DNA of 64,000 nucleotides from positions 153,255,309-153,319,308 of the forward strand of contig OY998175.1 of the NCBI GenBank assembly GCA_963921935.1, given 5' to 3'. The DNA comes from Galeruca laticollis (lineage: Eukaryota > Arthropoda > Insecta > Coleoptera > Chrysomelidae). The position numbers and the translations under genes are program-made. Every line of letters starts with the position of its first letter. Within the stretch, counting starts at the first letter, position 1. Under the pieces are notes generated by a model. That model ran no database searches. It was given only the letters and a program-made list of their open reading frames with translations, and was not told the origin of the DNA. Positions 10,468-22,387 of this stretch are shown here, one piece after another.

Positions 10468-12245
10468 TCTGAAATTGTGTTACAAACAAGTCCGCTATTT
10501 TATTTATTCAAAAAACAAACTGATCCCAGCAATCTAACATTATTCGTACACAAAAATGACAAATATGGAACATGGAATGTTCCAAATCTTACCGATACAA
10601 TTTGAGAAACCAATAAAGGTACGATTTAGGCAACTGTGACTCGCAGCAAACATAGCCTTAGTACTAACCTCACACACACACGTGGAAGAACAATCAAACA
10701 CTCTATATTAACGCTAGTTTTGCAAACTATAATAATAAACTACATTAGTACGTACCTTGACAGTCACTACATTCTTACGAAAAAGGTTCAAAAACACTAT
10801 CAACTAGCTCCAAAACATAAAATCGTTTACAACAACTTAGAGAGTAACCGCACACGCATCAAACTTTGTATCGCCAATACAACCAAGAATTAGTTGCTAG
10901 TAGCGCCGCTCGAGCGCTGTAGTCACTTTATTTCTTATGAAAATTAAGGTGGTACGATTTAGGAGGCGGTACGATGTTGGCAAATCTGCTGTAACTATAC
11001 CAATGTAAACGCGCCTTAAGTTTACATGAAGTTCCAGTAAATTGGGAAAAATAAAAAAAACTGATGATGACCAGGGTATACAAAGAAAAACTAATAATAA
11101 TTTTTACATAAAAGACGTAGAAATTGAGAAGACGAGATCCACTAAATTTGGGGTTAATATTTAAAATATTTATTGGATTTAAGGGATACAGAAAGTAAAT
11201 TAATATAGATGGTATACAGTAGAAACTAATCAATATCAGTTGTAATGATTATAAAGAAGTTACGAAATGAAATGTGGAGAAAAACTATGAAAAGACTTTT
11301 TGGCGTATCCTCGCAAATCTAATTTCATCCTATATTCAGAGTTAAAAGGAGATAACCGTTATCCATTTTATGTACTCACTACCTGTGACATATACGACCG
11401 ACATATCCACCGCAAAATTTATATTTTGCTATTACTTTTCGAAAATATATATCTTAATTCACGTAGAAATGTTATGTCACTTAAAACTTTATTTCAAAGT
11501 TAAGTTTGACTTATGTGATATCCACCTATGAAAGAAACTGATATTGAACCAGGAAAATGTTGACAAATTTTGTTATTTCACGATATTCATATAGAAAAAT
11601 AACAAATTGTAACATTCAGATTTACCTAAAGCATTGAGAAATGAATATGTGTCTACTTTGCAATATATTTTATTTTAAATCAATAATCAGCTTAGACAAT
11701 CACTAAGTTATGTACACAAAGTATTATTATTAATTAACACAGGTGATTGCATCTTGAACAGTAATTTAGTTAACAGCTACACAAGTTCCTAAAAGAAATT
11801 AAAACATTGATTAAATATATAATTAAAAATTAATGTATTGTTTACTTACCAGTACTAGATACTGATAAAACTCATTAAGGTGTTTCTTTCAATATAATGT
11901 TTATATTTGAATGAGGTTACATTTCGTAAACAGTTCATACAACGAGTACACAACGTTTTAGAATGGCTTCAGACATAAAATAAATAAGCTTTGTTGTTGA
12001 TTTTAGTCGTTGTTTGGTAATACCTTTATTGCGAACGCCTTATTGAATTTTGTTTTGTTTTTAATGTCGCTTACAATGACAGTCATAGTAGGTACTACTT
12101 TTGATTAGATTGACGTTGACACTTCACATTTCAGTAAACAGGTTGAGTACTAGGGTACTACATAAATCTGAAATTCACTAAGCCAGTTCGGTTGAGTTCG
12201 GAGTTCGTTATATCTATTGGAGATATTCCATTGGTCAGCCGAAAA
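10468..12245. other. Unassigned DNA
   Basis: No conserved coding motif. GGTACGATTTAGG occurs twice (about 10618 and 10953) and may be part of an unrecognised repeat. On the minus strand around 11850 there is a good splice-donor match (CTG then GTAAGT), with an acceptor match (TTTCTTTTAG then GAAC) about 60 bases downstream. No recognised protein joins across it. Confidence 0.4.
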
Positions 12246-12480
12246 TCAGAATGTATCATAGGGATTATCAGAACTTGATTGGCCGTTGAGGTTAACAAAA
12301 TCTTGGAGTCCGTTTAGTTTAGGGTTAACTGGTCCGGTTTGGGAATATGAAGGAGAAGCGGATTTTAGGGTTTCGTTTGCGGGCATTGTTAAGAAGCTGC
12401 TCTCTACCGTTGTGAATTGGGGAAAGAGGTTTTCCCGTAACAAGGAGGTAAGTACACTAAGCGTTTTTCTTTAAATAGTA
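12246..12480. other. Less AT-rich block, possible host exon
   Basis: The block is clearly richer in G and C than its surroundings and open on both strands for about 65 codons. On the plus strand it ends at a strong donor match (AAGGAG then GTAAGT at about 12449). On the minus strand the frame ends in a stop after a low-complexity tail (SSSDNPYDTF). I cannot tell which strand, if either, is coded, and I recognise neither peptide. Confidence 0.22.
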
Positions 12481-14215
12481 CAGTCGTTGAGTAGTACATT
12501 AATTCCAGATACGACGACCTAGCCATTTTTGTTCACTGTATCTGTTTTTTTCAAAAGCAAGTCAGATGTTCGATGCAGCCATGTTGGACTCAACCACATG
12601 GCATACGTGAGGGTCTCGAAGTAGCTATATCTACGCCTTGATAAACCGTCTAAAGCCTTTGAGGGTGGATGTCCCCGAGAAAGCTACGTTTTAAGCGGTA
12701 CGCCATCCAGGAGTCGGTGAGTTCATTTCAACTTAACAAAATCCACTGTGGGAGTGCACCGGCATATTCTTATTACCACTAGTTTATTACGTGATACTAC
12801 CTTCTTATACAGCGTTCTATTAGACGTTTCGTAATTTAAATTCATACGTTAATTATTAAATCTCCCAACGGAGGTCTAATTTGTTTTTTAATCTTTCGTA
12901 ACCAGTAATATCTATTTTTTTTGGTACAAGGCATTTGTTATATCTATGTATATATATAGTTCTCAATTTAAATAAACTGTTCACCAGATGTGAACTTAAA
13001 TACAGCTGTCTTTAGGGGTTATTATGGTTTTTATTTACACTTAATGCACCTAATGAATATTATTGTTTTTCCATCATAAATAGTTGATTACAGGTGCCTG
13101 TAAACTTGATTAAAAAAACCATATAGTGAGGTTCTGATTTTCATTTTTTATTGATATCATTATGGTTACAAATTTAAGTTGAATTGAGACAAGAAGGGAG
13201 TTGGTGTAAGTAATTTCTCATTTTAGAAAAACTACCAAAAAATAAGTGGCGCCCTATTTCTGTCAATTCTTGTGACTCGCAAGATCCTACGACTACTGCT
13301 CACCAGACGAAGAGCCACCGGAGCTTTGTATCTCCAAAAAAGAGTTACAAAATATTCCATAGAATAAGTCCGCATCCACTAAAAACAATGATGTAGAGAA
13401 TAATGGGAAACAAGTCTACAGAATGGCTTAACGCATAAAACAAATTTGTAAATGGAAGAAGATTTATTATGGACACAAAAGAGCAACTGAATGTATTGGA
13501 GTAAGAGCCAAAGCCTGCCAGCTCGTGGGCTACAAATCTTGAAAACGGCCAGGTGTTAGGTAATAAATGTGTGCAATAAATAGGCTCATTAAGGTATGTT
13601 ATAAGTAACGATTTTATAACCTACCAGACTAATCTGAAGAGTGTAACACGCCTCCAGATCCACTTTACACTATAAGGGGTAATAATTCAATTATATTTAA
13701 AAATATGTTTATATATTTCAATGTGTTATTTAATATAGGTATTTTTCAGAGACTAATCTAAAACAATATTCAAACATTTTGGTCCATTCCAATAGTTACC
13801 ATCTTTCCAGTAGTAGTAAAATGTAGAGTGAAATGTGAATGACTAAATAATATAAATTGAATTATTTTCGAACTGTACTTATTAATCTAATGCTCTGTTA
13901 CGTATAATTATGCACAACGATCTCTTGAGATCTCTGGGTCTGAAGGTGTGTTAGACTATTCCGATTAAGCTAGTTCTATAAATACTGTTATAAAATCATC
14001 GTTTAAACAACATAAATTAATGGTGGACTTTACGCTTTAACGTGATTGAGCCTATTTAATGCATACCTTTCCTACCTGATACTTGATGTCTGATCACGAA
14101 CGAGTTTACTTATGTTTACTCATTTCTGATTGCATCCTGATCAAGATAAAAACTAACGTTGGCTGCTTGAAAGTGCTGAAAAAGTGGTACCTAATTAGTC
14201 CGAGAAACAGTTATA
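12481..14215. other. Unassigned DNA, with two less AT-rich patches
   Basis: Patches at about 12550-12770 and 13240-13560 read as short protein-like stretches broken by stops, which suggests old transposon or gene fragments. No family could be named. The rest is AT-rich without signal. Confidence 0.4.
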
Positions 14216-14568
14216 CACAGCCGAGCAAAAATAAGGCACAACCACAAATTATGCTCAATTTCAAAGTTGATTTCCGCGCGAACCGATAAATCGATTGCGA
14301 TCATTTTTTGTAACTGTAGCTTTTTTCTTTGGTAATGGCAATGTTTTAGAATTTTGTATTCAGATTTCTGTTTTAGGATTATAGAAGGTGCAAAAATAAG
14401 AATAGTTTTTTTACGTTAAATTTGAGAGGGAGCAATAGCAACAACAACCTGCATAATAAAATTATGTTATGCTCTCCCTGTTTTACAAAAATTTTGTTTT
14501 TTGAATCTCTCCGTAGTGTTAAAGAAAATATACAGTTTTATACCAAAACATGTTTTTTTTATATTTAA

Positions 14569-14677
14569 AATAACAATTTGGCAGCACAATATTAAACTAA
14601 GAATAACACAGCAATAATTAACAATAACAATTTGACAACACAATATTAAACTAAGGGTAACACTAACAATAATTAAC
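14569..14677. repeat. Two-copy tandem repeat, about 54 bp
   Basis: Positions 14569-14622 and 14623-14677 are near-identical copies built around ACAATATTAAACTAAG. They lie in the 3' noncoding part of the Tc1 remnant. Confidence 0.8.
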
Positions 14678-14694
14678 ATAAAATAGCAAAAATA

Positions 14695-14912
14695 GTACAT
14701 TAGTAGCGAGTGTTTCCATTTTCCTACTTCCAATAACTGCTTCACATCCCCTCAGCATATTCGATATTAAATTGGATATTTGATTTTGGTCAAATCCATT
14801 CCAAATGTCGGAAACCATTATCTGGACATCTTGCAGGTTGGCAGGAGGGGTTGATGCTGTCCCAGTACCTTACAAATAATCTACCATAAGTGTTCTATAG
14901 GATGCACTGTCC
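14695..14912 (-). pseudogene. Tc1-like transposase, C-terminal fragment
   Basis: The minus strand encodes HPIEHLW, the third catalytic acidic site (Glu) of the DD34E Tc1 family. It continues with recognisable tail sequence (QHQPLLPTCK and the region ending CEAVI/VKQLLEVG) broken by stops and a frameshift. The proline-rich approach to the motif is degraded. Nothing upstream of the third catalytic residue is preserved. Confidence 0.7.
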
Positions 14913-14989
14913 TGGAGTGAAGAAGAACCTGTAGGCCTCCAAAGAAAATTTTATCACATTGCTGCGTATGAATTGGCTTGAAGAGGTGG

Positions 14990-15655
14990 AGAAGCAGCAA
15001 ATTGTAATGTATTCTATTTTAAAATCGATAAAGAAAACCGTGGAACAGAAACCGGAAGAGTTGAATATAACCCAGTGTTTACGAAGACAACACAAGGGGG
15101 AAATCAGAAGTTGGCCGACAGTAAATGTTTGGTAGCAAACACTGCAGAAGATTGTGTATGTCCAGTAAGATTGTTTAAACAAATTATGGAAAGACGGGGA
15201 AACCATATCATATGTGAAAAGTTTTTTTAACTTCTGGCAAAAAACAAATTCGAAAAGATGGTACAAGAATTCTCCTATTGGGATCAACGAAATATCTAAA
15301 TGGACCAAATCTTCGGCAAAAATATTGGACTTGATATCAAGCAGATGAAAATTACAAACCATTCTAATCGAGCTGCCGCCGTAACTGACTTGTCCAGGAG
15401 TGGTATAGGTGAACAAAAACTTGTGAAAATTACGGGACATAACAACCCATCGTCATTAAAACCGTACCTTCAGTTAGATGAAGAACCTCAAAGAGAAATC
15501 ATTGGTTCCATTCGTACTACCATCCAGGAAACAGTTACTACTACCGCTCAAAATACTAGCATGCAGCAAAATATTAACAAAAGACACGAACGTTCTAAAA
15601 ATCAAGCTATTTTTAATAATTGGGTTGTTAACAATTGTAGTTTTCCATTAAATTA
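14990..15655 (+). pseudogene. Crypton-like tyrosine recombinase fragment (DUF3504 type)
   Basis: The downstream frame (15300-15655) shows the C-terminal catalytic signature of Crypton-type tyrosine recombinases: NHSNRAA (the H-x-x-R pair), ITGHNNPSSL and KPYLQ, where the Tyr is the likely nucleophile. Upstream, from about 14990, a matching frame reads KTTQGGNQKL and CPVRLFKQIM, as expected of this family, but it contains a stop near 15227 and another at 15300. The N-terminal DNA-binding part is missing. A host gene of the ZMYM/QRICH1 type, itself derived from a Crypton, is the main alternative. The stops and the neighbouring transposon debris make an element remnant more likely. Confidence 0.72.
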
Positions 15656-16779
15656 ATAAATAAAATAATTCACATCTCATTTTTTAATTTATTGATTCAC
15701 ATATTCATTAAATTGTCTTACCGAATTACACTCTAGCTTTTTTTTGAGTCGGAGTAAACTTGACGTTTTCAATTCGAATTTTGCTGCCATTAGGTAATTC
15801 AACTCAAAAAACTGCCAGAAAAAATTACTCGACCTACAGATTCGTAATTTTTTCAGAACTAGTTTTTTTCGTTAAATTGTCAGGCAACAAAATTCTTATT
15901 GATACATGTCAAGTTTACTTCGACAAAAAAAAGCTCTCGTGTAATTATAAGTGAAAAACAATATTATTTATACTTTAGTGTTATTATCATTTTTATTTTT
16001 CACTTGATCGTTACTGCTTTATAAGGCATCATGAATCATAACGCCCGCTAAATGCTTTTTTCTGTAGTTCAATAAATTAATTACTCAGAAAGACAGTTTT
16101 ATTTACGGTAGTCATTCTGTTTTCATCTTTCCATTTCAGAAAATAGTCATACTCCTTCTCGTAGTAGTATTTGTATTTCACAGGCAGTAAATTTCCTAAC
16201 GCTATTTAAGTGTTGAGCGTCACATTCTAAGGGATCTTCTTAATTATTATGAACACAACCGTTTTTAGTTCCCTCCACTAACAAGCTTGTCAATTCTTAC
16301 AAAAATGTAGCGTCGTTTCATTAAATAAAAAAACCCTTAGCAACCTCTTCAATGTTTCCATGGCAATTGCATAGAAGCTAGCTTGTGCTCAGTTGCCGAC
16401 CAGAATGCAGTAAATACTATGAGAAGAAATTTATGAAGTAAACATCGTCGTTTAATATAATTTTTTCGTGAAGAATAAAATCTTGTATGCACCACGAGCG
16501 TTACTAGATCCTAACACCCATCGGGCAACATTCTTCACTCGGGCCAAAGGCCCTCGGTCTCAGCGTTAGGATGTATATAACGCACTTGGTACATAAATAG
16601 CCAAAATATACGACAACACTATACCATTTTTCCCGGAAACGGAAAAGTCACAGACACAATATGCAACAACAACTGTCCCATTTTTTTGGCCGCAACTGTA
16701 AATACATAAAGGAATGTTTGAATACTGAATTTGCTGGTATTATTGATTTCATCATGGACTACTTTCTTTGTTATGCTAC
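15656..16779. other. Unassigned DNA
   Basis: No conserved coding motif, RNA gene or terminal repeat was found. A less AT-rich patch at about 16490-16580 contains a short imperfect inverted repeat (GGGCCAAAGGCCC) but no gene. Confidence 0.45.
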
Positions 16780-16895
16780 GTTTACATGCTTAGCAAGACT
16801 CGCAAGTGTCCACCAATACAAGCGTGTAAACTGAGTATTTGGCTTGGTTTGCGTGAGCTTATCGCCGATGGTCGCCGACCCGAGCTAGTATAGGT

Positions 16896-17124
16896 AGTTA
16901 TGGAATGTGAATTTACCTGTATAAGCGAAATTGTTATGTTTTATTGTTTTATTTCAACGAGGTCGTTATGCTGCTGTTTCAGCAATACGAACTTTCGTTA
17001 TTGTTAATCACAATTAAATCAGAGAGAATGACTTTATATTTCATAGTGAAAACATCTAAATATTGTAAATTAATTTAAAATAAAAGTTTTTAAAAATATT
17101 AATTGTGATTTCAAACTTATAAAG
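16896..17124 (+). repeat. 5' LTR of the errantivirus
   Basis: It starts AGTTATGG and ends immediately before the primer site. It matches 23886-24114 over its full length with about 6 substitutions and no length change. It should contain the promoter; I did not identify a clear TATA box. Confidence 0.93.
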
Positions 17125-17142
17125 TGGCGCAGTCAGTAGGAT
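17125..17142 (+). other. Primer binding site, tRNA-Ser type
   Basis: TGGCGCAGTCAGTAGGAT follows the LTR with no gap. It differs at one base from the serine-tRNA primer site of Drosophila 17.6 and 297. Confidence 0.85.
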
Positions 17143-17249
17143 ACTGAAAGGGATTTTATAGTAAATAACCCTTTGGTATCAACCGTTAGTTCAGTGAATC
17201 TACGCAGTAAGAAGAAAGAAAAACGTAAATTTTTAGAAGAAAAGAAGAA

Positions 17250-17271
17250 ATGAAGCTAACCATATTACTGT
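17250..17271 (+). promoter_or_regulatory. Predicted env leader exon and splice donor
   Basis: An ATG at 17250 opens a 20-base coding stretch that stops at a consensus donor (GTAAGT from 17270), 24 bases before the gag ATG. A consensus acceptor (TTTTACAG) ends at 22333. Joining the two keeps the leader in frame with the env ATG at 22335, so the spliced message would begin env with a few extra hydrophobic residues, as for a signal peptide. Drosophila gypsy and ZAM make env from a spliced RNA in the same way. Splicing itself is inferred. Confidence 0.6.
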
Positions 17272-17294
17272 AAGTTGCTCATTCCTTTAATTTT

Positions 17295-18718
17295 ATGTCA
17301 TTCTCCTCACCTATTGCATTATCTATCGACGAAAATTGCCTTAGTGTGAATAGTTTTAATATTAGTGATTTCGAAGACGATATATCTCTTGATTTAATAG
17401 AGGAATTTAGTAATTTATCTATTGAAGATTCAATTAATAATTCTATTAATTTAAATAGTAATACAAATGATTTAACAATGTCAACCCCAAAATTTGATAC
17501 TAAACTTTTAGATATTGTCCCGAGATTTAACGGAAATCCTTTGGAACTATCTTCTTTTATTGATATTAGTAATACATTAATAAATACTTATTGGGATACT
17601 ACTAACACAAATTGCGTTCAAAATATAAGTCTCATATATGGAGTTTACTCAAAATTAGTAGGCGATGCTAAAGAAGTGTATAGTGTTTGTATAGATAAAA
17701 GTTGGAAATCTGTTAAAGAAGCTTTAATTGCACATTTTGGTGATCAACGCGATGAAAATGGTTTACTTTTTGATTTAGACCAGTTAAGACAATGTAACAC
17801 TGAAAATCCTTTACATTTTTATACTAGAGTTATGTCAAATTTAAGTTCATTACATAATTATGTCGATCTTCACGAGACTGGAGAAGCTATTAGAATAAAA
17901 AAGACTTTCTATGATACTCATGCTCTTAAAATATTTTTGTGCGGTTTAAAAGAACCAAATCGATATCAGAAGCTAGACAACAAATAGTTTCAGAAAATAA
18001 TATAAGATATTTACAGAGACAAAATTTTGATAATTCTAGAACGAGACCTGTACAAAGACAAAACTCCCACAATAATTCTCCCATTTTCCAGTTGAACGTA
18101 CCACAACCTAATTTCAAAAACACTTTTCAAAATCCTAACCACTTTCCCCGTGGCCCAATTAATATACAACCACGTCCGCCCCCAAATAAAAAATACTTCA
18201 GTAATCGTCAAGTTTTTGGCCCTCAAAGAAATCAAAATGTCTTCAGGCCAAACCCTCAAACTTCACAACAAAGATCCACTCCTATGAGTGGAATATCAAA
18301 CAACACTTTTAGAAAACCATCAAATAACTTTCAAAGACCCATTCCTATGAGCGGAATTTCAAATTATTCTATAAATCGCCCATCCACATCTGCATATCGA
18401 CATCCAGCACCACCTCAGCGAAATTTCATATCGGAAGAATTATACAATTTAGATAATTCCCAAAATCCATACGACATGTCCCAAAATCCATACGACATGC
18501 CCCAAAATCGATATGACATGCCCCAAAATCCTTATGATATTCCCCAAAACTCAGAAGAAAATTATGACGATTTCAATTCATTCAATTTACAACAAGAAGA
18601 TAATCAATATTTCCATTATAATAACGAAAAAACTTTAGATAATACAAATAACGAAACTTGTGACAACTCTCAACAAGAAAATTTTCACGAAACAGCCTCA
18701 AATCCAACAACCACATAG
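17295..18718 (+). pseudogene. Errantivirus gag, one frameshift
   Basis: Gag is the structural polyprotein of the particle. The first frame (17295-17987, about 230 codons) covers an acidic, serine-rich N-terminus and the capsid-like region ending in the conserved-looking FLCGLKEP. The frame is then lost, and a second frame (17939-18718) continues through SISEARQQIV into a proline, asparagine and glutamine-rich tail. The shift lies in about 17945-17985. The tail has two kinds of repeats (PMSGIS units and a 21-base YDMPQNP unit) and no CCHC knuckle, as in many errantiviruses. The frame ends in TAG, with pol beginning in the minus-1 frame. Confidence 0.8.
18459..18546 (+). repeat. 21-bp coding minisatellite in gag
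   Basis: Four to five tandem copies of a 21-base unit, each encoding a variant of QNPYDMP, keep the reading frame. Copies differ by single substitutions. Confidence 0.88.
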
Positions 18719-21700
18719 AATTACATTCTATCTATGATAGAACAGACCTTCCTTATATAAAAATTGATAACCCACCTTTGAAACTTCTAATCGACACAGG
18801 TGCTACTAGATCATTCATTAATCCTGAAATTGCCGAAAATTATTTTTCCGAATATATCGTGAAAGAGCCTTTCACTATTTGATCTTTATTCCAAACGACA
18901 ACCAGAGATTATTGTGCTAAAATTCCTGCATTTTCAGAATTCAATACAAATCAAACAATAAATTTTTGAATTTTCAAATTTCATCATTTTTTCGACTATG
19001 ATACATTAAAACATTTAGGTGTTGAACTAGATCTCAAAAATGTACTTCTTAAAACAAATAATGCCCAACTTCCTCTTTCACACTATGAAAGTAAAAGAAA
19101 ATTGTTATTTTTTGCCAGAATCGAACCTAATTCTATCGAATCTGTAAAAATTCCAGTAAATCTTCGTAACGGTATTGTTGGTATACCGCCAACCAAATTA
19201 TTCAATTGTTTAATTAGAGATGGAATATATCAAGCAGAAAATGGTTATGCTCCTGTCGATATTATAAACAACACGGATAATATCGAAGAAATCTATCTAT
19301 ATGAACCAATTAAAACCTCTCCTATTGAAAATGAATACGAATTTTTTTATGTATCAGTAACACCTTCTCCCGACAATGATACCAACACAAATGACGTGAC
19401 AGAACTAATACATACTTCCCACTTAAATGAAGAAGAAAAATTTCATATTATCAAACTTTGTAGAAAATATTCAGATATATTTTACAGAGAAAACTCGCCT
19501 TTAACTTTTACTATTCAAGTCAAGCACCAAATAAAAACAACTGACGAAATTCCCGTCTATACAAAATCCTACAGATACCCTTTCATACATAAACCCGAAG
19601 TTGAAAGACAAATAAATGATATGCTAGAAAAAGAAATAATACGCCCAAGCGATTCTCCTTGAGTAGTCCAATTTGGTTAGTTAGCAAAAAACCCGATGCT
19701 TCCGGTAGAAAAAAATTGCGCATTGTTGTAGACTATCGCAAACTCATCGAAAAAACTATCGACGATCGTTACCCCATTCCTAACATAAGTGACATTCTTG
19801 ATAAACTTGGCCGTTGTCAATTTTTCTCAACCCTTGATTTAGCAAGTGGTTTCCACCAAATAGAGATGCACCCAGATGATATAAAGAAAACAGCTTTCAA
19901 TGTAGAAAACAGACATTATGAATACGTTCGAATGCCATTTGGAATAAAAAACGGACCCTCAACTTTTCAAAGAGTAATGGACAATGTCTTGAGAGAATTT
20001 ACTAATAAAATTTGCTTCGTCTATATGGACGACATAATTGTTTTTTCTACATCCCTTCAGGAACACATTGTTAATCTAAAGAAAAATTTTCAAAAATTAC
20101 GAGAAAGTAACTTGAAAATTCAGTTAGACAAATCCGAGTTTTTAAAAAAGGAAGTTGCATTTCTTGGCCATATAGTTACACCAGACGGTATAAAACCGAA
20201 TCCAGAAAAAATTAAAGCCATCCAAAATTATCCGATTCCAAAAACTGTTCGCGCGAAATAAAATCATTTTTAGGATTGTTAGGATATTATCGTAAATTTA
20301 TTAATAATTTTGCAAAAATAACTAAACCTTTTACATTATGTTTAAAGAAAGGCGCTAAAACAAATATAAATTATCCTTTATACATTAGAACATTCGAAGA
20401 CTGTGAAGCTTTATTTACAAATCAACCAATTTTAGCTTATCCCGATTTTAATAAAGAATTTATTGTAACTACAGATGCTAGCAATGTTGCTATCGGCGCG
20501 ATTTTATCACAAGGTCCAATCGGTCAAGATAAACCTATTGTTTTTGCTTCACGGACACTTAATGATGCAGAAACATCTTATTCTACAATAGAAAAGGAAC
20601 TTTTAGCTAAAGTTTACGCTACAAAATATTTTAGACCTTATATTTTTGGCAGAAAATTCAAAATTGTTACGGATCACAAACCCTTGCAGTGGTTAATATC
20701 CTTAAAAGAACCAAATTCTCGATTAGTCCGCTGGAGACTGAAACTAGAAGAGTTCGATTATCAAATTGTATACAAAAAAGGCATATCAAATAGCAACGCA
20801 GACGCCTTAAGTAGAATAGAAATTTACCCTGTTGACTCTACACCATTTCTTCAATACATGAAAGAATTTAACGAAAACGTTAACCAACATCCCGATTTGG
20901 ACAATTCCTCTATGATCGCCCAAATAGATCCAGATCCTGATAATGACATTAAAACAATTCATACAAACCAAGAAGACCCAATTCTAGGAATACACATTAC
21001 AGTTAGACCTCTTAATAATTTTCTTAATCAAATTGTTATAATAAAAGTAGATAAAAACCCTCGTCAAGAAATAAAAAAGCATTTGATAAAAATGTTAGAA
21101 CTAGATGGCAATTATATGTTACTAACGAATCTTTTAAATCTCAAATCATAACATTCCTCAAAGAATATGGCGTTCCTAAGAAACAATACGCATTTTTCTT
21201 TCAAAATGATGACAACGAAACTCTATAAAAATATGTGTAGATTCATACCAGAAATTTTCAAACATTCTGCTTACAAATTACTTAAGTCAAATATTCTCCG
21301 TTTTGATGTAATTAATCAAAACAGGCAACAGAATCTGATAAAAACTTGTCACGAAGGCATAACAAATCACAGAGGCATAAATGTAACTATTAAAGAACTG
21401 AAAAATAAATATTTTTGGCCCAAATTAAATGAAGATGTTAAAATTTTTATAAATAATTGTAACATATGTCAACAAACGAAATATGAAAGACACCCACCTT
21501 TAATTAAATTACAATTAACTCCCACACCTACTAAACCATTCGAAACTGTGCATATAGATGTTTTTAAATTTGAAAATACTATGGCATTAACAATTTGCGA
21601 CAGTTTCTCTAAATTTGCTCAAGCTTACATCATCCCATCACTTTCAGCTCTTCATGTGTATCAATCCTTATTAAAATTTATCTCCCGCTTTAAAATACCC

Positions 21701-22387
21701 GAAAATATAATTTCAGATAATGGAACTGAATTTAGTCAGAACCTAATCGAAGAATTTGCCAAGTTGTACAAAATAAATTGGCACTATACTCTTCCTTTCA
21801 ACCCTAATAGCAATGCAATTGCTGAGAGATTTCACTCAACTCTCTTAGAACATATGCGAACTCTTTCGATAACCAAACCAAAGCTCACTCCATTCGAGAA
21901 ACTTAGTTATTCAGTTATAGGGTATAATAATTCCATACACACCTCGACAAAACAAAAGCCAATAGACCTTCTCTTTGGACATTTAGAACTTAAAGACCCT
22001 TTCGATATAGATTCTGACGTACAACTTATTAATCACCAACTTAACGAACACAAAGAAACAATGAAAACAGTATATGACAAATTACATAAAAGTTTACTGG
22101 AAAACAAATCAAAGACTATCGAAAAACGAAACGAGAAACGCTCTGATGCTCCTATCATCGAACCCGGTACTATTTGTTACAAAAAACAAACAGACAGACA
22201 AGCAAAAACAAAACCCCCTTACAAACCTGAACATATTCTCAAATCAGAAGGACTTACTGTTACAACTTCCCAAAATACTTACCACAAACTTTTGTTTAAA
22301 CCTCCTAGAAAACTGACTAACGTTATTTTACAGGATGACGATACTCCCACTGACAATGAACCAGAAAGTTCAAGTTCTCAATCTTAA
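18719..22387 (+). pseudogene. Errantivirus pol (protease, RT, RNase H, integrase), several breaks
   Basis: Pol lies in the minus-1 frame relative to the end of gag. The protease has LLIDTGATRS (catalytic Asp near 18793). Two in-frame TGA codons follow (18880-18882 and 18967-18969). Reverse transcriptase (about 19560-20250) carries VYMDDIIVF, an intact catalytic pair. A one-base loss near 19658 and a two-base gain near 20250 shift the frame. RNase H (20276-20830) has TTDASN and NADALSR. A local frame excursion occurs at about 21115-21230. Integrase (about 21330-22200) shows the H-H-C-C zinc site (CHEGITNHRG to CNICQQ) and the D,D,E core in HIDVF, ISDNGTEF and AIAERFHS, all intact. The active sites are preserved although the frame is broken about five times, so decay is recent. 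Confidence 0.9.

Larger units (their letters stand above)
14216..14912 (-). mobile_element. Tc1-like transposon, 3' remnant
   Basis: The left end shows a Tc1-type terminus at about 14216 (CACAGCCGAGCAAAAATAAG), preceded by a TA dinucleotide. Reading inward on the minus strand, the right part codes for the end of a Tc1 transposase. The 5' two thirds of the gene and the other terminus are gone. The element is abutted by a Crypton-like fragment on the opposite strand. Confidence 0.68.

Noticed and set aside
14895..15440. 181-codon minus-strand open frame
   Set aside because: It is the antisense of the Crypton-like recombinase, whose motifs read on the plus strand.
16496..16580. Possible structured RNA around GGGCCAAAGGCCC
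   Set aside because: The inverted repeat is very short and no wider fold or conserved RNA motif could be supported.
17125..17142. Possible tRNA gene because of the tRNA-like sequence
   Set aside because: Only the 3' end complement of a serine tRNA is present, directly after an LTR, so it is a primer binding site.
18011..18259. Minus-strand open frame within gag
   Set aside because: Antisense of the proline/asparagine-rich Gag tail.
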